A stretch of 64,000 bases of DNA. Origin: Bacteriovoracaceae bacterium UBA6200 (lineage in GTDB: Bacteria > Bdellovibrionota > Bacteriovoracia > Bacteriovoracales > Bacteriovoracaceae). Numbering within the stretch: the stretch's first letter is position 1; each line of letters opens with the position of its first letter. Under the pieces are notes generated by a model, which saw only the letters and a program-made list of their open reading frames with translations, made no database searches and had not been told where the DNA came from. The position numbers and the translations under genes are program-made. The stretch lies in assembly GCA_002422605.1 (NCBI GenBank), contig DISW01000001.1:253114-317113 (forward strand), in the 5' to 3' direction. This document shows, piece after piece, positions 51,506 to 60,639 of this stretch.

Positions 51506-52728
51506 AAAAGCATCCCAAATACAAACCTGTTCCAAAGAATCCCGGCATCTTTCACAATAGTAATTCAGGTCGCTATCAATCTCGAAGGTGCATTCAAGGT
51601 AAACAGTTCAAAGCCACATTTGATACTATTTACGATGCGAGATTATGGTTAGCCACCTTTGATGGAAAATCTTCAGCAGTCCGACAGACATCAACTACAA
51701 CCTTGAAGGAGGTATGGGAGGAAATGCAAAAGCGTCACTTCCCATTACTGGCCAAAAGCACGGTTGAAATCTGGACGAGAAGATACGAGTTATTGAAAGA
51801 GCTTGAGAGCTACAGAATGGAAGAGCTAACCAGCTCGGTCATCACTTCATGGGTTGAAAAACAGGTCGCTTACTTTAAAAGTAATGATTACCAAAACTCT
51901 ACTAGAGGAAAAGCAAAACGCTGTAATCTTGACAATGAACTGAACCTATTTACAACCATCTTCAACTGGTACAAAGGCTCTGAGAAATTTGAACATGAAG
52001 CAGTTGCTCTACCTAACCCAGTGAGACTCTCTCATAAAAGAATGGGGTTCATCTCTGCTAAACCGATTAAGGACAAAGCAATTACCTTGGATGCTGCTCT
52101 TCAATTCTTCGAGTGCTTAAAACCTCTCTATCGTGATCTTGCTCTATTTCACTATTTTTCTGCATCTCGTATTGGAGAAGCCGCAGGACTTCAATGGTCG
52201 CGAATAGATTTTGAGAATCGTAAAGTGACGATTATGGAAACTTGCCGTTGGGACATGTCCTCAAAGACATTCATTGGCTTGAATCCATTTCCAAAGAATA
52301 AGGAAGCTCGAACTATTTATATGACTGATGAAATCTGCGAGATTCTCAAACGGCGCTTGGCTTTTAGACAAGCTGACAACAACTTTGTATTTCATGTCGA
52401 TGGAAAACCACTTAACTACTGCACTATCCAGCAAAACTACCGTGACGGACAAAGAATTTCTGGAATACCCTTTCGAGGTACTCATATCCTTCGTCACGGT
52501 ATGGCCAAATTGGCCCGAAAAGTCGGTGGAGGTCTTGATGCTGTTGTTGCGATGACTGGTCATAAAGATTTCAAACTTGCCGATCACTACTCCAAGCTCG
52601 ATACAGAGTTCCAGAAAGAGACTTCTATTAAGATCATGGAACACATCAAGCAAGAGATGAAAGCTGAAATCCCGACTGAATCGCCTGACAATGTTGTGAG
52701 CATTGCGAAGTTCAACCGCGCCAAGTAA
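51502..52728 (+). CDS. Tyrosine integrase of the island
   Basis: 408 residues from ATG 51502, with GGAGG four bases upstream. The catalytic residues are visible: R in SASRIGEAAGLQW, H-x-x-R in HILRHGM, H in GHKDFKLADHY and the terminal Tyr. An N-terminal arm-binding domain of about 55 residues and a core-binding domain (about 70-165) precede it. It lies next to mutM, its target site. Confidence 0.93.
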   Translation: MKKHPKYKPVPKNPGIFHNSNSGRYQSRRCIQGKQFKATFDTIYDARLWLATFDGKSSAVRQTSTTTLKEVWEEMQKRHFPLLAKSTVEIWTRRYELLKELESYRMEELTSSVITSWVEKQVAYFKSNDYQNSTRGKAKRCNLDNELNLFTTIFNWYKGSEKFEHEAVALPNPVRLSHKRMGFISAKPIKDKAITLDAALQFFECLKPLYRDLALFHYFSASRIGEAAGLQWSRIDFENRKVTIMETCRWDMSSKTFIGLNPFPKNKEARTIYMTDEICEILKRRLAFRQADNNFVFHVDGKPLNYCTIQQNYRDGQRISGIPFRGTHILRHGMAKLARKVGGGLDAVVAMTGHKDFKLADHYSKLDTEFQKETSIKIMEHIKQEMKAEIPTESPDNVVSIAKFNRAK

Positions 52729-52735
52729 TCTATAA

Positions 52736-52780
52736 CTCGCCCTCAGGTCGCCCCTCGCCTCGCCCCTGAGAAATTTACAG
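52736..52780 (+). repeat. GC-rich CTCGCCC repeats inside attR
   Basis: CTCGCCCT, GTCGCCCCT, CCTCGCCCCTGAG occur within 40 bases, echoing the CTCGCCCC units at 41517-41535 inside attL. A TTTACAG follows at 52774. These are probable integrase arm sites of the right end. Confidence 0.5.
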
Positions 52781-52813
52781 TTTTTTTATTAACAATAACT
52801 AGAGCTTAGAAAG

Positions 52814-52835
52814 CAATGCCCGAACTACCCGAAGT
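52814..52835 (+). repeat. attR: right copy of the 22-bp core
   Basis: Identical to 41379-41400. It contains the start codon and first six codons of the complete mutM, so integration did not damage the protein. Confidence 0.9.
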
Positions 52836-53619
52836 CGAAACCATAAAATCCCAACTCTCCCACTATCTCCCTTTCAAGATAGTCTCCCTCTCCTCAACCC
52901 CTGAGCTTAAACAAAACATCCTCCACACAACCCTGGATCTCATAGGCAAAACCCTCATCGAAATAAAGCGCAAAGGAAAAATGCTGGACTTCATTTTCGA
53001 TGATGGCTCCCATCTCCTAAGCCACCTCGGAATGACCGGCACCTGGCTGGTTGGCGAAGAAATAAAATCCGGCAAACACACCCACCTGACTCTTAAAAGT
53101 AAAAAGCACACCCTCGCCTACGACGATCCTCGGCGCTTTGGGCATATGTATTACTATTCAGCGGAAGAAGCCGCGAAGAAAATCTCCGAGCTCGGAATGG
53201 ATCTCGCCGATCCGGATTTCACCTTAGAGTATTTGACCTCTGCTATTAAACGTTTTCCTGAGCGTGCCCTCAAAGTGACTCTTCTTGATCAGAAACTTTT
53301 CGCGGGTTCAGGCAACTACATCGCCAATGAAATTTGTGCGCGCGCAGGCATCCGTCCCACTCGCAAATGTAAAAATGTGAAGAAGGAAGAGTTTCCGAAA
53401 ATTTTGAAGGCGATTAAAAAAGTTTTAGAACCGGCCATCGCTTCTGGTGGCACAACTTTTCAAGGCGGCTATCGGGATTCCACCGGAGAGAAAGGTCTTG
53501 GGGTTCAGCATTTAGTCGTCTTTTATCAAAAGATCTGTCAGATCTGTAAGACCACTCCGGTTAAGAAAATCATCCTAGCCCAGCGTGGCACCTACTACTG
53601 TCCCAAGTGTCAGAAGTAG
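52816..53619 (+). CDS. mutM: Formamidopyrimidine-DNA glycosylase
   Basis: 267 residues. The N-terminal PELPEVET supplies the catalytic Pro and Glu, K in KRKGKMLDF and a C-terminal zinc finger (CQIC...CPKC) complete the family pattern. The enzyme removes 8-oxoguanine from DNA. The island boundary lies at its start codon, so its original promoter is now 11.4 kb to the left and expression must come from within the island's right end. No strong ribosome-binding site is seen before the ATG. Confidence 0.95.
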   Translation: MPELPEVETIKSQLSHYLPFKIVSLSSTPELKQNILHTTLDLIGKTLIEIKRKGKMLDFIFDDGSHLLSHLGMTGTWLVGEEIKSGKHTHLTLKSKKHTLAYDDPRRFGHMYYYSAEEAAKKISELGMDLADPDFTLEYLTSAIKRFPERALKVTLLDQKLFAGSGNYIANEICARAGIRPTRKCKNVKKEEFPKILKAIKKVLEPAIASGGTTFQGGYRDSTGEKGLGVQHLVVFYQKICQICKTTPVKKIILAQRGTYYCPKCQK

Positions 53620-53710
53620 TTCTGTCCTCATTTCTTGATAAAGGTCATGGAATTAAGTCCAAAAGGGCACTAATTTTGAAACGTAAGCAATAGTTTCAAA
53701 GGATGCCAGG

Positions 53711-54808
53711 ATGATTTCAGGTCTTAGCAAAGTTCGCCACATCATAGGAATTGCCTCAGGTAAAGGAGGCGTCGGTAAATCAACAGTCGCCACAAACCTC
53801 GCCTTCGCTCTTCAAAAGCTCAACTATAAAGTAGGCCTCATGGACGCAGACATATATGGCCCAAGTCAGCCTGGTCTCATGGGGAGTGATGCCCGCCCCA
53901 CCGGTCAGGATGGGTACATTGTCCCGATCGATAAATTAGGAATCAAATTTATTTCCATGGGGGTCATGACTCAAAATCAAGGGCCCGTGATTATGCGAGC
54001 ACCTATGGCCACTAAGGCCATTACTCAATTCTTAACCGGTGTACTCTGGGGAGAACTCGATTTTCTTCTGATTGATATGCCACCAGGTACTGGAGATATT
54101 CAATTAACCTTAGCGCAACAAGCGAACCTCTCAGGTGTCGTCATTGTCACGACTCCTCAGAAGATGGCGGCGGAGATTGCGAAGAAAGGTCTCCAAATGT
54201 TTGAAACGCTCAATGCTCCCATCCTGGGAGTCGTTGAAAACATGAGTGGATTTACCTGTGCCCACTGCCATGAAGTCACTTCGCCTTTTAAGAAAGGCGG
54301 CGGTAAGCATCTGGCCCAGGAAATGAATGTCCCCTTCTTAGGAGAACTTCCACTGGATCCAAACATCATGATGTCCAGTGACGATGGGATTAATCTTCAA
54401 AAAGAAAACGAAGACTCTGTAGCAGCACACTCATTTATGAAGCTCACCGAAACTGTTCTTAAAAATCTGGAAGAAGCCGAAATTAATTCACGGAAATTTG
54501 ATCCGGAGAAAATTGAACATGACGACACTATGATTCGGGTTATCTGGAAAGATGGAACCAAATCAGAAGTCGATGCATATACCCTCAGAACAGAATGTCC
54601 TTGCGCCTTATGTGTGGATGAGAATTCCGGTAAGAAGATACTTCGAAAAGAAGATGTTCCCTTAACCATTAAGGCCAATAATGTAAGACCAGTTGGTCGC
54701 TACGGCCTCATGGTCGAATTCTCTGATGGCCACAACAAGGGCATTTTTAGATTTACTAAATTTAAGGAGCTAGCAAACGCGGCAACAGATAACTCAATAT
54801 CACTGTAG
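53711..54808 (+). CDS. Mrp/NBP35 Fe-S carrier ATPase with a DUF971 tail
   Basis: 365 residues. Walker A-type GKGGVGKST (17-25) and LIDMPPGTGD (about residue 120) identify the Mrp ATPase. C-x-x-C in CAHCHEV (about 194) would hold the 4Fe-4S cluster. The last 95 residues form a DUF971 domain (LRTECPCALCVDE), a fusion also known elsewhere. It begins a short Fe-S pair with the following Nfu-like gene, six bases apart. Confidence 0.92.
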   Translation: MISGLSKVRHIIGIASGKGGVGKSTVATNLAFALQKLNYKVGLMDADIYGPSQPGLMGSDARPTGQDGYIVPIDKLGIKFISMGVMTQNQGPVIMRAPMATKAITQFLTGVLWGELDFLLIDMPPGTGDIQLTLAQQANLSGVVIVTTPQKMAAEIAKKGLQMFETLNAPILGVVENMSGFTCAHCHEVTSPFKKGGGKHLAQEMNVPFLGELPLDPNIMMSSDDGINLQKENEDSVAAHSFMKLTETVLKNLEEAEINSRKFDPEKIEHDDTMIRVIWKDGTKSEVDAYTLRTECPCALCVDENSGKKILRKEDVPLTIKANNVRPVGRYGLMVEFSDGHNKGIFRFTKFKELANAATDNSISL

Positions 54809-54814
54809 GAGATC

Positions 54815-55465
54815 ATGACTCAGCCAATTGAGATAAAAGGCACTCTTGCAAAGTCCCAGGATGTCTTCTTTTTTACGGCCTCTCTGCCACTGCTTGATCA
54901 GTTCAAGGCCGAGTGCCATTCTGAGGAAGAAGCAGAAGGCTCAGAGCTGTTCTTCTCGTTGTTTCAGCTTCCTTGGGTTAAGGAAGCGGCAGCCGAAGGT
55001 CGTGCCTTAATCGTTAAGAAAAAAGATAATGCTGGTTCCTGGAATGAGCTGGCCCCTAGTGTGGCGGCCATCATTAGAGAAATTCATCAAAGAAATGATC
55101 CTTTTTTTTCAGAAGAATTCATACATCAATTGAAAGAAAAGAAAAAATCTGAAGTCGTAAAAAGAAGCGTTCCTTATCCAATCAACAAAGACCATATCGA
55201 AACACCTTTAGGGATAAGAATTCAAAAGATTCTCACCGATGTTATCTCCCCTTCTCTTGCTTCCCATGGCGGCTACGCTGAAATGGTGGACCTTAACGAA
55301 GGGAAAGTTTACTTATACTTCGGTGGAGGTTGCCAGGGATGCTCTCAGGCATCAGTAACAGTTAAGGATGGTATAGAGAGATTGCTCTTAAAGGAATTTC
55401 CTGAACTCACCTCCGTTGTAGACGTAACAGACCACTCTCAGGGTAAAAATCCTTATTTCAAGTGA
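54815..55465 (+). CDS. Nfu-like Fe-S scaffold protein
   Basis: 216 residues: an N-terminal Nfu/NifU-like domain (about 1-100) and a C-terminal NifU domain with GGGCQGCS, the C-x-x-C that binds a 4Fe-4S cluster. It would pass clusters to target proteins, with the Mrp ATPase as partner. No clear signs of frame damage. Confidence 0.88.
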   Translation: MTQPIEIKGTLAKSQDVFFFTASLPLLDQFKAECHSEEEAEGSELFFSLFQLPWVKEAAAEGRALIVKKKDNAGSWNELAPSVAAIIREIHQRNDPFFSEEFIHQLKEKKKSEVVKRSVPYPINKDHIETPLGIRIQKILTDVISPSLASHGGYAEMVDLNEGKVYLYFGGGCQGCSQASVTVKDGIERLLLKEFPELTSVVDVTDHSQGKNPYFK

Positions 55466-55469
55466 TATC

Positions 55470-55483
55470 TTGACTGGTATCAA
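55470..55483 (+). promoter_or_regulatory. FNR/DNR-type box
   Basis: TTGACTGGTATCAA differs from TTGAT-N4-ATCAA at one base. TAAATT (55506-55511) lies 32 bp from its centre, near the class II spacing, and the hemerythrin-like gene starts at 55562. Confidence 0.6.
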
Positions 55484-55561
55484 GATTTAAAAATCCACTT
55501 TGTTTTAAATTAGATATAGGGCCCGGCGAGTAAGCTGAGTTCAGAAGTCAAAGGGGATCTT

Positions 55562-55996
55562 ATGAAAATCAAAGAATACCAAAATGTACTCAATAAAGAT
55601 TGGTCGTTTATCTTTGAAGCACTTCAAAGACTAACCAACAGCACTTGTTGCGATCAGGAAGAAGGGAAAATATGTACCTGGGACTTGCTGCCACGAATTG
55701 ATGAAGCCCTTCAAGAACACATCAATCTGGAAGTAAAATGGTTATTCCCTAAGCTATCAAAGGAAGAAAGAATAGCTCACCAGCTTGAACATAAAAGACT
55801 TCAGGTTTTCCTTGCGAAGGCCAGTTGGGAACTTGAATGTGGGTATGGGGATCAGTTCAAAACCATCGCAGGACAGCTGCTGGGAGCCCTTAAGCAGCAT
55901 GATACGAAAGAACTTCCTCTCTGTGTTAATGAATGCACCATAGACGATGATTTCATCAAGATTGCTGACAGGATCGTTTCTCCCTGGAGTGCCTGA
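55562..55996 (+). CDS. Hemerythrin-like protein
   Basis: 144 residues in a four-helix pattern: HINLEVKWLFPKL gives H...E, followed by HQLEHKRLQ and later LKQHDTKELP, the spacing seen in hemerythrin/DUF455-like HHE proteins. A cysteine-rich patch (TNSTCCDQEEGKIC) precedes it. HHE proteins of the RIC type protect or repair Fe-S enzymes from NO. With an FNR-type box and Fe-S genes next door, a nitrosative-stress role is plausible. Confidence 0.7.
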   Translation: MKIKEYQNVLNKDWSFIFEALQRLTNSTCCDQEEGKICTWDLLPRIDEALQEHINLEVKWLFPKLSKEERIAHQLEHKRLQVFLAKASWELECGYGDQFKTIAGQLLGALKQHDTKELPLCVNECTIDDDFIKIADRIVSPWSA

Positions 55997-56977
55997 TTAT
56001 TCGAAAAGTTTTTCGAAGTTTTTTTCAGCAAACTCTTTACCTAGAGTCTTATATTTTTGTTGTTCCTGGGACAGAATCATTTCTTTTTTCTTCTCAAGTT
56101 CTTCTTTTCCAAGAACGACTCTGGTTTCGTTCGATATAAAGTCGAATCTCTTAGGGAACGATACTTCCTTGGGATTTAAAGTACTCTTAAACAGATTCGA
56201 GGTGTAGCGTTTCAAAACACCTTGATCCGTTAACATCTCAAATTCTTCTTTCACTAAATCGACTCTTTCTACTTTTCCACATTCACCCGTGTGAGTCTGG
56301 ATAAGTTTTCCAACTTTAGGTAAATGGGCCTTTTTATCTTCATAAAATGGATCTTTATAATCAAGACAGCAGTTGTATTCATTACATTTTTTATTCTCTT
56401 TCATGAGAGAATTTACAAATGAGCAAATTTCAGGACCACATGGGCCTACACTTTGTACGCTATGTGCCGCCTCAGAGACTTGAACTAACTCAATTTTGCA
56501 CTTTAACTCTTTCACCAACACTTTCAAAAGTTCTCGGAAGTCCACTCTCTGGGGGGAAATAAAATAGAATTCGACTTTTTTACCACAGGAGGTGAATTTC
56601 ATATCCACAAGCTCCATAGGTAGCTGAAGCTCGTTAGTTAAAGCAGTAAAAATGTTTTTGGCCTTTCTCTGCTCCTGATAGACATTCTTATATTTTTCTA
56701 AATCTTCAGAGGTGGCCGCTCGAATAATCGTTGGAATTTTTTCCATACTTTTTTCATAAGGCATCTCAAAGGGGTAAGAATTGATGAATCCAACGGCCAA
56801 TCCGCGTTCTGACATGGCAACAACTTGATCCCCGTGTTTAAGGGGTAAATTCCCGGCAAGAAAAGTTCCTGGCATGGATTGGCCGGGAAAGCGGACTCGA
56901 ATGAGCTGGACTTTATTATCATTGGTTTTTTGTTCTTTCATATAGTGAGTTATATCATCAATTTTCCTGCTATGCAA
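55997..56977 (-). CDS. PSP1-domain protein (RicT/YaaT-like)
   Basis: 326 residues. Core motifs ATSEDLEKYKNVYQEQRKAKN, MELVDMKFTSCGKKVEFYFISPQRVDFRELLK and GPCGPEIC match the PSP1/RicT family, which carries Fe-S-binding cysteines in B. subtilis and influences RNA maturation. The start is uncertain: TTG 56977 has a close GGAG, while ATG 56941 gives a shorter protein. Its 3' end abuts the hemerythrin-like gene. Confidence 0.85.
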   Translation of the reverse strand: MHSRKIDDITHYMKEQKTNDNKVQLIRVRFPGQSMPGTFLAGNLPLKHGDQVVAMSERGLAVGFINSYPFEMPYEKSMEKIPTIIRAATSEDLEKYKNVYQEQRKAKNIFTALTNELQLPMELVDMKFTSCGKKVEFYFISPQRVDFRELLKVLVKELKCKIELVQVSEAAHSVQSVGPCGPEICSFVNSLMKENKKCNEYNCCLDYKDPFYEDKKAHLPKVGKLIQTHTGECGKVERVDLVKEEFEMLTDQGVLKRYTSNLFKSTLNPKEVSFPKRFDFISNETRVVLGKEELEKKKEMILSQEQQKYKTLGKEFAEKNFEKLFE

Positions 56978-57062
56978 AATCTCCTCAACCTTCTTAGTTA
57001 TTAATTAGACCATTTGTCACAAATCTTTTTTGCTGACGTCTTAGACGGTAGGAGAATTAAAT

Positions 57063-57494
57063 ATGAAAATAATGATGCTATTGCTTTTAATTTTAACAAC
57101 CTCTAATGTTTTTGCTCATGGCGAGAATATACCAGGTCCCCACGGTGGCCACATCCGTATGCCAGGTGCGTTCCATACTGAGCTAGTTTTAAGTTCTCAG
57201 TCGGCCAAGGTCTATTTAATAGATGCTCGCTTCAAAAATCCCATCACAGAAAATTCTAAAGTTGATCTCACATTACATTTCAAAGATAAAAGTGAGGACA
57301 TCTCCTGCGTAAAAGAACAAGATCATTTTACTTGCCCACTTCCAAAAAAACTAACTACTATTACAGGAATCGATCTTAAGGCCGTGCGTAATGGAGTTGT
57401 AGGCAAAGTGGCCAGGTATTCACTTCCACTTTCTTTTCCACAAGCTCAGGCGCCTGAGACATCGAATAATGATCACGCCCACCACAACCATTAG
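57063..57494 (+). CDS. Periplasmic metal-resistance accessory protein (His-rich tail)
   Basis: 143 residues with a signal peptide (cleavage near VFA-H) and histidines at both ends (HGENIPGPHGGH at the new N-terminus, NDHAHHNH at the end). Two Cys (SCVKEQDHFTC) could form a disulfide. It stands first in the RND pump operon, seven bases before the pump gene. It may feed or hold metal in place of the missing adaptor. Confidence 0.68.
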   Translation: MKIMMLLLLILTTSNVFAHGENIPGPHGGHIRMPGAFHTELVLSSQSAKVYLIDARFKNPITENSKVDLTLHFKDKSEDISCVKEQDHFTCPLPKKLTTITGIDLKAVRNGVVGKVARYSLPLSFPQAQAPETSNNDHAHHNH

Positions 57495-57501
57495 AGATTA
57501 A

Positions 57502-60500
57502 ATGCTTAACTGGATAATTAAATTTGCTCTAAGGAATAGACTCTTTGTGGTCGTCATGTCGATTGCCATTTTTGTCTACGGGGGATTCGTCGCCTTCAAA
57601 ATGCCGGTTGATGTCTTTCCCGACTTAAATAGACCTGTGGTCACCATCATGACCGAAGCTCAGGGGCTTGCCCCCGAGGAAGTGGAGATCTTAATTTCCC
57701 TTCCCCTCGAAACAACTCTAAATGGAATTCCGGGTCTTGAAAGGATTCGCTCCTCCAGCGGCATTGGGCTCTCCATTGTTTACCTTGAGTTCGAATGGGG
57801 AACAGATATTTATAAGAACCGCCAGTTTGTGAATGAAAGGTTGCAAATTGCTAAAGACCGTTTGCCTGAGAATGTGGTTCCCATCATGGCGCCAACGTCA
57901 TCAATTATGGGAGAGATACAATTTCTAGGACTAAGATCTGAGGGGAATGAAGTTGATCCCATGGAACTTAGGACTGTCGCAGACTGGGTCGTTCGCCCTC
58001 GTCTCATGGCGCTCACAGGCATAAGTCAGGTTATCGTCATGGGCGGAGACGTTAAGCAGTTTCAAATTCTTTTCTCCAGCGAAAAACTATTGAAGATGGG
58101 AATTGATCTAGCGACACTAAAACAGTCCTTATCATCCATTAGCCAAAACACCACAGGTGGCTTTCTCGATGCAGAAGGTAAGGAACTCCTCATTCGTCCG
58201 ATTGGCCGGGCCGAATCAATTGAAGATATTGAAAATACCATGATTGGTCAGGTTCTAGGCCGGCCCGTCTACGTTAAAGATGTGGCCGAAGTAAAAATTG
58301 GAAGCCGTATCAAGCGAGGTAAGAGCAGTATTAATGGTGCTCCCGCTGTTATCTTCTCTATTCAAAAGCAACCGGGTGCTAACACTATTGATTTAACCAA
58401 ACAAATCGATGCGTTTGCTGAGGATCTTCAAAAAACACTTCCTCCGGGAATTATCATTGAGAAGGATCTATTTAAGCAGGCCCACTTTATTCAAAATTCG
58501 GTGAACAACGTGCAAGAGGCGATGCTCGAAGGGATCGTGCTTGTAGGTCTTATTCTCTTTATCTTTTTAGTCAATGCCCGAACTACTTTCATCACCCTCA
58601 CCGCCATTCCCCTCTCTTTCATTGTCGCCACACTCATTTTTAAATGGTTTGGCCTATCCATTAATACCATGACTTTGGGAGGCCTTGCCATTGCGATTGG
58701 AGAAGTGATTGATGATGCCACGGTGGATGTGGAAAACGTCTTTAGAAGGCTTCGAGAAAATAAACAACTCCCCAATCCAAAAAGTTCTATTGTGGTGGTG
58801 TATGAAGCCTCATCAGAAATCAGAAATTCCATTGTTTTTTCCACCGCAATTGTGGCCTTGGTTTTCGTGCCGCTTTTTGCTCTTGATGGAATTGAAGGTA
58901 AACTCTTTGCTCCCCTTGGCATAGCCTATATCGTTTCGCTGTTCGCCTCACTGATTGTTTCTTTGACTCTCACTCCTGCTCTATGCAGTTATCTTCTGCC
59001 GCAACTTAAGGCCATCACTCATGATAAAGATTCGGCCGTTGTTTCTTTCATTAAACGTAATGCTGAACGAGTCCTAAAGAGAACCCTGAATCATCCTTAC
59101 ATGGTCATCTTTGGGGGACTGGCCCTACTGGGTGGTACTCTCGCTTTACTTCCTTTAATGGGAAAAAACTTTCTTCCTGAGTTTAATGAGGGAACTGCCA
59201 CCATCACGGCCCTATATCGCCCGGGTATTTCTCTTGATGAATCAGACAGAAAGGCGAATGAAATTGAGAAAATCATTTTAACTATTCCTGAAGTTAAAAG
59301 TACCGTCAGACGTACCGGCAGGGCGGAACTCGATGAACATGCTGAAGGAGTTCATTACAGTGAAATTGATGTGGACTTCAAACCAGATGGCCGGGACAGA
59401 GAAATTGTGCTGGAGGAAATCAGGACGAAGGCCAAAGCAAGTGATCCCGATGTGTTCATGAATATTGGACAACCTATCAGTCACCGGCTAGATCACCTTT
59501 TATCGGGTGTTCGGGCCCAAATTGCGATTAAAGTATTCGGACAGGATCTGTCTGAACTTAGACGTCTTGCCAATGAAATAAGTAGTAATCTTGAAGGAAC
59601 AGAAGGACTAGTTGACTTACAAATTGAGCAATTAATTTCCGTCCCTCAACTTAAAATGGTCGTCGACAGAGAGCTAAGTGGTGTTAATAGAATTAATGTC
59701 GGTGAGCTCACGAATGAATTGGAGATAGCTTTAAATGGTGACTACGTAGGGAAGATCATCGAAGGGCAGATGGTTTTCGATATCTTCACTCGCCTCGATG
59801 ATGAGTCAAGGGCTTCACCCGAGTCTATTGAAAATACTCTGGTCAAAATTCTTCCCAGTGGCGACCACGTAAAGGCGAAGGATGTAGTTGATATTTACCA
59901 GGGGACAGGCCCCAATATGATCAACAAGGAAAACCTTCAAAGACGAATCATCATTTCAGCGAATACTGCCGGAAGAGATCTACAAGCGGTGGTTGATGAC
60001 ATTAATAAAAAGATAGAGAAGGTAAAGCTCCCTCAAGGTTATTACGTCAAATTGGGTGGGCAATTTGAAAATCAACAAAATGCTTCTCGAATGATAGGAA
60101 TTTTAAGTATCTTCTCCATGCTGAGTATTTTCTTCCTTCTCTATATCCACTTCCGCTCTACTATCCTCTCATTGCAGATCATGCTCAACGTACCCATGGC
60201 CCTCATTGGAAGTATCATCGCTATCTTTATCACAGAAAGAGTTCTTTCTGTAGCAACCCTTGTGGCCTTCATTACTTTATGTGGTATTGCCAGCCGTAAC
60301 GGTATTATGATGATTAGCCACTATCTTCACCTCCTAAAAGAAGAGGGTGAGGATTTTACTGAAAAGATGGTGATCCGCGGAACTGTTGAAAGGATGATTC
60401 CGGTTCTTATGACGGCCGTACCTTCAATTCTCGCGGTGATTCCTTTAGCTCTCTCACAAGGCGAACCCGGTAAAGAAATCCTTTATCCAGTCGGTGTGGT

Positions 60501-60639
60501 GATTATCGGAGGTGTCCTCTCATCGACACTGCTTGATCTCATTGTCACCCCTACGATCTTTTATCACTTCGGTAAGAAATCAAGTATGAAGTGGCTTCAT
60601 CATGAACAAAATAAACATCTCAATAAGGAGCTTATATGA
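57502..60639 (+). CDS. HME-RND efflux permease (CusA/CzcA-like)
   Basis: 1045 residues with the RND layout: TM1, large periplasmic loop, TM2-6, a second loop and TM8-12. KMPVDVFPDLNRPVVTIMTEAQGLAPEEVE is the hallmark of the heavy-metal subgroup, and GGLAIAIGEVIDDATVDVENVFRRL is the TM4 proton-relay motif with the acidic pair. The pump would move metal ions out of the periplasm or cytosol. The operon has a TolC-type channel but no HlyD-type adaptor, which is unusual. It overlaps the following gene by four bases. Confidence 0.92.
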   Translation: MLNWIIKFALRNRLFVVVMSIAIFVYGGFVAFKMPVDVFPDLNRPVVTIMTEAQGLAPEEVEILISLPLETTLNGIPGLERIRSSSGIGLSIVYLEFEWGTDIYKNRQFVNERLQIAKDRLPENVVPIMAPTSSIMGEIQFLGLRSEGNEVDPMELRTVADWVVRPRLMALTGISQVIVMGGDVKQFQILFSSEKLLKMGIDLATLKQSLSSISQNTTGGFLDAEGKELLIRPIGRAESIEDIENTMIGQVLGRPVYVKDVAEVKIGSRIKRGKSSINGAPAVIFSIQKQPGANTIDLTKQIDAFAEDLQKTLPPGIIIEKDLFKQAHFIQNSVNNVQEAMLEGIVLVGLILFIFLVNARTTFITLTAIPLSFIVATLIFKWFGLSINTMTLGGLAIAIGEVIDDATVDVENVFRRLRENKQLPNPKSSIVVVYEASSEIRNSIVFSTAIVALVFVPLFALDGIEGKLFAPLGIAYIVSLFASLIVSLTLTPALCSYLLPQLKAITHDKDSAVVSFIKRNAERVLKRTLNHPYMVIFGGLALLGGTLALLPLMGKNFLPEFNEGTATITALYRPGISLDESDRKANEIEKIILTIPEVKSTVRRTGRAELDEHAEGVHYSEIDVDFKPDGRDREIVLEEIRTKAKASDPDVFMNIGQPISHRLDHLLSGVRAQIAIKVFGQDLSELRRLANEISSNLEGTEGLVDLQIEQLISVPQLKMVVDRELSGVNRINVGELTNELEIALNGDYVGKIIEGQMVFDIFTRLDDESRASPESIENTLVKILPSGDHVKAKDVVDIYQGTGPNMINKENLQRRIIISANTAGRDLQAVVDDINKKIEKVKLPQGYYVKLGGQFENQQNASRMIGILSIFSMLSIFFLLYIHFRSTILSLQIMLNVPMALIGSIIAIFITERVLSVATLVAFITLCGIASRNGIMMISHYLHLLKEEGEDFTEKMVIRGTVERMIPVLMTAVPSILAVIPLALSQGEPGKEILYPVGVVIIGGVLSSTLLDLIVTPTIFYHFGKKSSMKWLHHEQNKHLNKELI

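Larger units (their letters stand above)
41379..52835. mobile_element. Integrated genomic island in the 5' end of mutM
   Basis: The island is bounded by two identical 22-base direct repeats (41379-41400 and 52814-52835) that contain the first codons of mutM. A tyrosine integrase with an excisionase-like gene sits directly inside the right end, the usual layout of an integrative element. The integrated length is about 11.4 kb. The left copy is a mutM stub (MPELPEV-G then stop), and the complete mutM is rebuilt at the right. Cargo includes a CBASS anti-phage operon, a HEPN-like protein, a DUF559-like nuclease, a serine resolvase and small unknown genes. No conjugation or replication genes are seen, so it probably moves with help. 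Confidence 0.92.
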
